Positions 58,990 to 64,000 of a stretch of DNA of 64,000 bases are shown in pieces; the stretch's first letter is position 1, and each line of letters opens with the position of its first letter. Source of the stretch: Leucocoprinus leucothites (Eukaryota; Basidiomycota; Agaricomycetes; Agaricales; Agaricaceae); contig JAACJO010000037.1 of assembly GCA_013368445.1 (NCBI GenBank), positions 155,267 through 219,266 on the forward strand, read 5' to 3'. Below the pieces are notes generated by a model. It did not search any database, was not told the DNA's origin, and saw only the letters and a program-made list of their open reading frames with translations. A program made the position numbers and the translations under genes.

Positions 58990-59179
58990 CTTCCATTTCT
59001 AATCACTATATCCTAATCCTAATCCTCCTCTGCTCCTCCCATGCCAACCATTGCTCCATTCCTCTCTGAACTTCACCAGTCCATTGATCCCACCATTTGC
59101 CATATATATCCCTTGTTACATGACCACCAACCCTTTCCTCATTGCCCTACACTGCATTTCAGCTTCCTAGTCTGCCCAG
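58990..59179 (+). other. Copia J 5' untranslated region, second part
   Basis: C- and T-rich sequence leading into the copia J gag ATG. With the piece at 46947-47154 it would make a leader of about 390 bases. It has no coding frame. A short CCTAATCCTAATCC run at 59012-59026 is not telomeric. Confidence 0.5.
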
Positions 59180-59974
59180 ATGTCTTCCTCTGGCCCCAAC
59201 TTTGACAAGCTCAATACAACCAACTACTCTACCTGGGCAGGCGAGATGCAGGCATGGCTCCAGGCCTCTGGCCTGTGGAGACTGGTCAAGGGTGAACTCC
59301 TCAAGCCTGAGATCCCTTCCCATACCACCCAAGCCACATTTGACTCAAGGGAGGCCTGGAATGTGAAGGCTGACAAGGCTGCTGGCTGGCTATATCTCAT
59401 GGTGGAACCAGACCAGAGGGTTCATTTCACTGATAGGGATGATCCTGTCAAGATGTGGACAGATTTGCAAGCTGTGCACCTCCAGAGGCATCCTGGCACT
59501 CGTTTTAATGCCTATGATGACCTCTTCAATATCAGGAAGGCTGAGGACGAGTTCCTGCAGTCCCTCATCAGCAGGGTTGAGGAGAGCATGAAGCAGATCC
59601 AAAATTTTTGTCCTGATGACTTTGACCTCAAAGGCCTGGATGAGGAGCTCGCTTCTATGGCTCTAATCCAAGCTCTGCCCACTGAGGAGTACTCTCCTTC
59701 ATTTCCTCCCTCCTCCTGAAGGACAAACTTGACAAGGCTGCTGTGCATCAGGCCTTTGTCACTGAGAACACCCAACATCGTAGGAGGGCCATACATAGAC
59801 CTTCCCTCTTCCTCCTCTATGCTTTCTGCTGCCTCCAGAGGCCTCAAAATGTCGAAATTGACCGATCCATGTGGCTGGAGTCACAAAACCAGTCATACAG
59901 AGGCCAAATTCTGGAGAAAGGACAAGGATTGCCTCAAGGCCCAAGAGGACACTCAGAATACTCCCCCCTGGTCC
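59180..59974 (+). pseudogene. gag: Copia J gag
   Basis: ATG 59180 starts MSSSGPNFDKLNTTNYSTWAG, the standard start of copia gag proteins of the DUF4219/UBN2 type (LNxxNYxxWxxxM). The core follows (AWNVKADKAAGWLYLMVEPDQ, RFNAYDDLFNIRKAEDEFLQS, DEELASMALIQALPTEEYS). A one-base loss near 59696 shifts the frame to FISSLLLKDKLDKAA. A second shift precedes a decayed zinc knuckle (CGWSHKTSHTEAKFW). LINE copy 3 interrupts it at about 59975, so protease, integrase and RT must lie beyond the window or be lost. Confidence 0.82.
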
Positions 59975-60039
59975 AATCCTTCCTTTCCCTCTTACCACCA
60001 TCATCCAATTCTTTGATGGTGTCTACATACATATTGACT

Positions 60040-62805
60040 ATGAATACTATTGACATGACTGCACCATCGCACTGGGTGGACCTTAAGGGTACCCCTCTGC
60101 CATCTTCAGACCCTATGAACATTGCCAACACTGAAACATGTGTCTCAACTTCAAAGTGCAATTGCTCTATTTTGCCTGCACTTTCCATCAAATCATCTGG
60201 ATACTCTGTTCATGACAACGCCAAGTCAGCTGCCTCTTCCAGAGCAGGCTCAGACCAGTCAAAGGACAGTGAGAGTGATTCAGACTCATCTGATAATTCA
60301 ACCCCTCCCTCCCCCATAATCATCCCTACTGCACTATTGTGTGCAGCTTCACATCCTTCCCTTAGGACTCCCCCTCCTCCTTCATCCCATGCTAGGCAAG
60401 CTCATGCTTGTGAAGCCCATTGAGGCTTGGACACTACTCCCAAAGCCATCTCAAGAACAGCCTCTATGAGTGCATACAATGGCTTCAAATTGCCTATTTC
60501 CTTCTGTCCTTACAGTGAGGGATTCCTAGGTGAGCTCAAATGACCTGATCCTCTGAACCTAAACTCACATGGAGATGTGTGGGTGACCAGGAGGAGGGGA
60601 TATTCAGTAATAGGGAACTGGACAATCATCTATTTGGACCCCCACCCACCACAAGGCTGCCTCATGCAATCCATGGATCTGCTGAGTCAGCAACTGCTAT
60701 GCCAACTGGCTCTCCAGCTACCTTCTTTGCTGGATCATCTGATAGTAATGACATTATACCTGACATCACACATGATATCACTGGTGATGTTACTGCACAG
60801 CTACAGGAGCCTGGACCTGCACAGCCATGACTTCCAGATCTTAAGGATCTATCCAACACAGCCACCAAAGAGACCTTGGTTATCAGTGAAGCTGCATTCA
60901 AAGCGCTTGAGGTGCTTAAGTATGTGACAAATTTCTTCAAGCATTGTAATGGTCTGGGCCTTAAACCCAGACAGAAGGACCCAAGGTTTCCCCAAATGGG
61001 GGAACTGATCTATTGTTTACTCACATCTATGTTTGAATCAGGCTGGGACTGCAACCCCATTAATGGCAAAAGCAGTCTTATGATTGTTGAAGCACTGAGG
61101 GAATACTTTAATCTCCCAGCTGACATCCCCATGACGGACTCTTCCCCCCTCCAAAAGGCAAGGGTAAGGGGAAAAAAGCATGTAAGTCAACTTTGTCAAA
61201 CATTCCCACTCCTCTCTTCCCGCCCAGTATTGTCATTGGGCAAACTAACCCAACAGCATGCATTGATGACTACAACATGAATGTCAATCAAGCCCCTCCC
61301 AATGAGGGCACCCTTCCTCCCCGCCAGAATGACATCTTGTCTTCTGGTAAGACACATGACATCTTGTCTGTGTTGGGTAACTGAAAGGCTAAGAATGACA
61401 TCACATCTTCTAAACCTGCCAGTCCTATCCACGTCTCTAGGGTGCCCCCTCCACCTTCCAATCACATGACTCCAAAGAATGGGAATGAAAATTTTGAGCA
61501 CTCAGTAGGGCATCCTTCTTCTGATGGCCAGGCTCAGCCATCAAAACCTAACCCTAAGGGTGCCTCTGATTTGCCACCCCCCATTCCTCCTCCTGACTGT
61601 AAGGCATCCACCAAACCCCTTATGGAACACTTTAACAAGAAGAATGTGTCATTCACTGATGCCACCTGATGAGGTGTCCAGCCAGCAGCTTCCTCTTCCA
61701 CTTCCTCAGCTATTGATGGGGTCAAGATGCAAGAAATGATACTCACCTTCCCTGAACTCTCCTATGACACAGTCCTTGCTATGTATAAGGCAAGCTTCAG
61801 TGGTGCACAACCTCAAGCACCCAAACCTTCAACCTCAAGTGCTCAGTGCACTAAACCCAAGATGACCACTTATGGCCCTACTCACCACCAAGTCCTCATC
61901 CCTTTTGAGGGAAATATCATTGCTGACCACATCAAAGATTTCAATAAAGCAGCCAAATTCTGTAATTGCAGTCTCACCGCTGCTCAATCTAAACTTTGCA
62001 TAAAATCTGTCTACAAGTCATATAATGGCATCTCTATTGCCACATTGGGTATTGCTACACCTAATGACCTCAATACCATCAAGTCCTGGTTAAAGAAAGC
62101 CTGGCAACTCAGAGACGCAATCCCCATTGAGCCTCAACTCCTCAATCCAAATCTTTCCTTAAAATTGTTGGTGTCCCATATTGGGTAGCCAATTCATCTA
62201 ACCCCCTTTCCCCTACCTTCATTGAACAAGCCCTTGGGCAATCCCCCCTCTTCAAAAATGTCATCCTTGCTGCCCACCCTTGAGTTATGAAAGCCTCCTC
62301 CAAGTTGGATACTGCCGTTGTGTGGTTCAACATTTGGGATTCTCAGAATGGTACCAAGGCCAAGATGTTGGTCAATCATACTATTAACTTTGACCAACAC
62401 ATTGGCACTATCCATGCTACTAGTATGCACCCTGGTGTGGTGCAATGCAGAAACTGCTGGCAGTGGGGTCACCCCACTCATATGTGTTGTGCTCTTGGCA
62501 CCTGCTGTCAAATTTGTGGTGGCCCTCATCATGTCGAGAACCACTGTACTATGGCCTGGTGCTGTAAGGCCAACCCCAAATCCAATCCCCCTTGTGATGC
62601 CACTCCCAACAGTGTCCCCTGCCCCCACCTTGAGAATTTCAAATGTCTCAATTGTAAAGGTGACCACCATGCTAATGACAACAAATGTCCTTTCTGGAAA
62701 AACAGGTTTGACTGCACCTGGCACTCTAACAAAGCTGCCAAGTCATGCACTGCATGCACTGTCCATGCTAATACCAATCACTCCAGTGGCAGAGTTGCCA
62801 TTTAA
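60040..62805 (+). pseudogene. LINE copy 3 ORF1
   Basis: ATG 60040 (MNTIDMTAPSHWVDLKGTPLP). The best-preserved ORF1 of the three: GLGLKPRQKDPRFPQMGELIYC near 60955, VLIPFEGNIIADHIKDFNKAA near 61895, and a full set of zinc knuckles at 62450-62700 (CRNCWQWGHPTHMCC, CQICGGPHHVENHC, CLNCKGDHHANDNKC). TGA stops and a few frameshifts remain. It ends at TAA 62803-62805, two bases before ORF2. Confidence 0.82.
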
Positions 62806-62807
62806 AT

Positions 62808-64000
62808 ATGCCTGGTAAGAACAACATTATTTTGTCTGTTCATATCTATTTGCAAAATGTGGGACATTCCTATGCCCTCATTGACACTATTCTGGAGTCC
62901 AAGAAGCTGGACTTCAACATTATTTTCATACAGGAACCCCCATGGAATCACATCTGCAAGGCACCTTCTACAACAAACCCTGAAGGGGATGATGTTGTAG
63001 GTGCTCCTATTCACCCTTTTTTTTTTTTTTTCCATCAATGAATTTATATAGCAGTGCTTGATCACAGTCTGCTTTCAACTAAATAATACAAACAGACAGT
63101 ATGCTACAGCAAGTCGGGGTACATGAAGTGGTCAGAGACTGCTTAAGACAAAGACTATATATGATTAGTCCAGCAAAATAGAGAAGACTTGAGGAAGAGA
63201 CTATAAAACAAGGTGTTATACACAGGATCAGACTCAAAGGAGAAGAAGAGAGGAAATGAAAGAATAAAGTTCACCTTCATTTGGATTGGTGGGCACAGGG
63301 GCTTGAAGCAGTGGTGGACGTGTATCTTGATTTGTGAAGGCAAAAGCGGATGGGTTCTTTTTCAAGAACTCATACTGAGGAAAGGCACATTGCACCCATG
63401 GAGGCTCCTATTCACCCTGAATGGCTTTGTATGGTTTGCCCTACTAAGTCTAATGATCCCTGACCCCATACTTTGACTTATGTTCATAGGCAGCTCCTTC
63501 ATATGAGACCTATCCTTCGACAGAATTGGGTCAATCACTGCAATATCCAAATACTCAGACTTTTCAATCAGGGTAACTATATTCATTTCCTTAACAAATA
63601 TTCTGATTTGTTGTCATCTGCAATTACTTTTCTTTCAACAAACTTTATTGATATCCTGAATGTTGTATATATGGGAGGCAACTTCAACAGTCACTCACCA
63701 GAGTGGGATCCTCTTGTTTCCCATCTCCCTTGTTCTGCTATAACTCTGACGGAGTTAGTGGATAGTTTTAATCTCACAAGGTCCATGCTGACTTTTGTTT
63801 CTCCCACCCACTTTTCTTCTATTGAAGGACATGACAATTCAGTTATTGATCTCATCTTTTGTGCTAATGACTCTACCTCCCATGTTATTGACATGGACTC
63901 AAGACTTCCCTCAGACCACGTGCCTTTACTCATTGATCTTCCAATTCACCCTAATCATATTAACTATAAAAAGCATGTATTGCCTAATGATAGTGATGAA
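62808..64000 (+). pseudogene. LINE copy 3 ORF2, endonuclease part (partial)
   Basis: ATG 62808. FNIIFIQEPPWNHIC is intact. The frame is broken at 63016 by a small LINE insertion and resumes after 63417. The rest reads YMGGNFNSHSPEWD (about 63670), IEGHDNSVIDLIF and SDHVPLLIDL. The window ends before RT. Confidence 0.82.
63003..63417 (-). mobile_element. 5'-truncated LINE insertion, minus strand
   Basis: The insert 63017-63403 begins with 16 T and continues as the reverse complement of the LINE 3' end: the 3' untranslated region and the last part of ORF2 (back to WVQCAFPQYEF). GCTCCTATTCACCC flanks it at 63003-63016 and 63404-63417, a 14-bp target duplication. The homopolymer tail and intact duplication suggest it is recent. 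Confidence 0.93.

Larger units (their letters stand above)
59975..64000 (+). mobile_element. LINE copy 3, runs past the window end
   Basis: The 5' end is at about 59972-59980 (CCTTCCTTTCCCTCTTACCACC), matching copies 1 and 2. The window ends inside ORF2. The target duplication cannot be tested because the 3' end is outside. Confidence 0.88.

Noticed and set aside
59011..59030. Telomere-like CCTAATCC repeats
   Set aside because: Only about two units are present and the unit is TAATCC, not the usual CCCTAA. It lies in the leader of a copia element.
59743..60423. 226-codon frame that could look like a host gene
   Set aside because: It is a fusion of the shifted copia J gag with the start of LINE copy 3 ORF1.
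1..64000. tRNA, rRNA or CRISPR features
   Set aside because: I saw no cloverleaf with consensus A and B boxes, no rRNA-like sequence, and no regularly spaced repeat array.

Overview
The window looks like a transposon graveyard from a filamentous basidiomycete, most likely an Agaricomycete mushroom. The evidence is relics of KDZ transposase, Tad/I-like LINEs with an RNase H domain, chromodomain Ty3 elements, copia elements and Helitrons, together with very short introns (50-78 bp). I found no clearly functional host gene. The only long intact reading frame that I trust is a Tc1-like transposase at 25461-26480. There are no tRNA, rRNA or CRISPR features. Protein families were assigned from remembered motifs, not from a search.

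Layout. 1-914 has no gene. 1077-2132 is a dead coiled-coil gene. 2194-9081 is a Ty3/gypsy element on the minus strand (element A) with two LTRs and a deleted integrase core. 9250-11430 is a gag-protease relic (element B). 11431-14036 is mostly anonymous and holds an 18-bp minisatellite. 14037-20645 is a minus-strand KDZ transposase relic split by a copia element (D, 14243-19548). 20646-25111 is a minus-strand gypsy gag-protease relic (E). 25114-26706 is the intact Tc1-like element (F). 26709-29378 is a Helitron helicase relic (G). 29338-34573 is a chromodomain gypsy (H) on the minus strand. 34574-37142 holds two dead host-type genes: a membrane protein fragment and a pyruvate dehydrogenase kinase that keeps six introns. 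38407-45674 is LINE copy 1, bounded by a 15-bp target duplication.

From about 46.6 kb to the end of the window lies one copia element (J), dismembered by nested LINEs. Its LTR end and primer-binding site are at 46935 and its gag begins at 59180. Between them sit a truncated minus-strand LINE (47155-49831) and LINE copy 2 (49839-58974). LINE copy 3 enters the gag at about 59975. These insertions carry further insertions: a solo LTR, a second Tc1-like copy, a probable LTR, and a short 5'-truncated LINE.

The main theme is how the elements died. Most relics keep one reading frame over long stretches and are broken by TGA stops where Arg CGA is expected. The two LTRs of copia D differ at nine sites, eight of them CG versus TG or CA. 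The second catalytic Asp of reverse transcriptase became Asn in three unrelated retroelements. I read this as cytosine-methylation or RIP-like C-to-T decay focused on CpG. I did not see a wholly new biological system; the best material is this mutational record and the datable nesting order.
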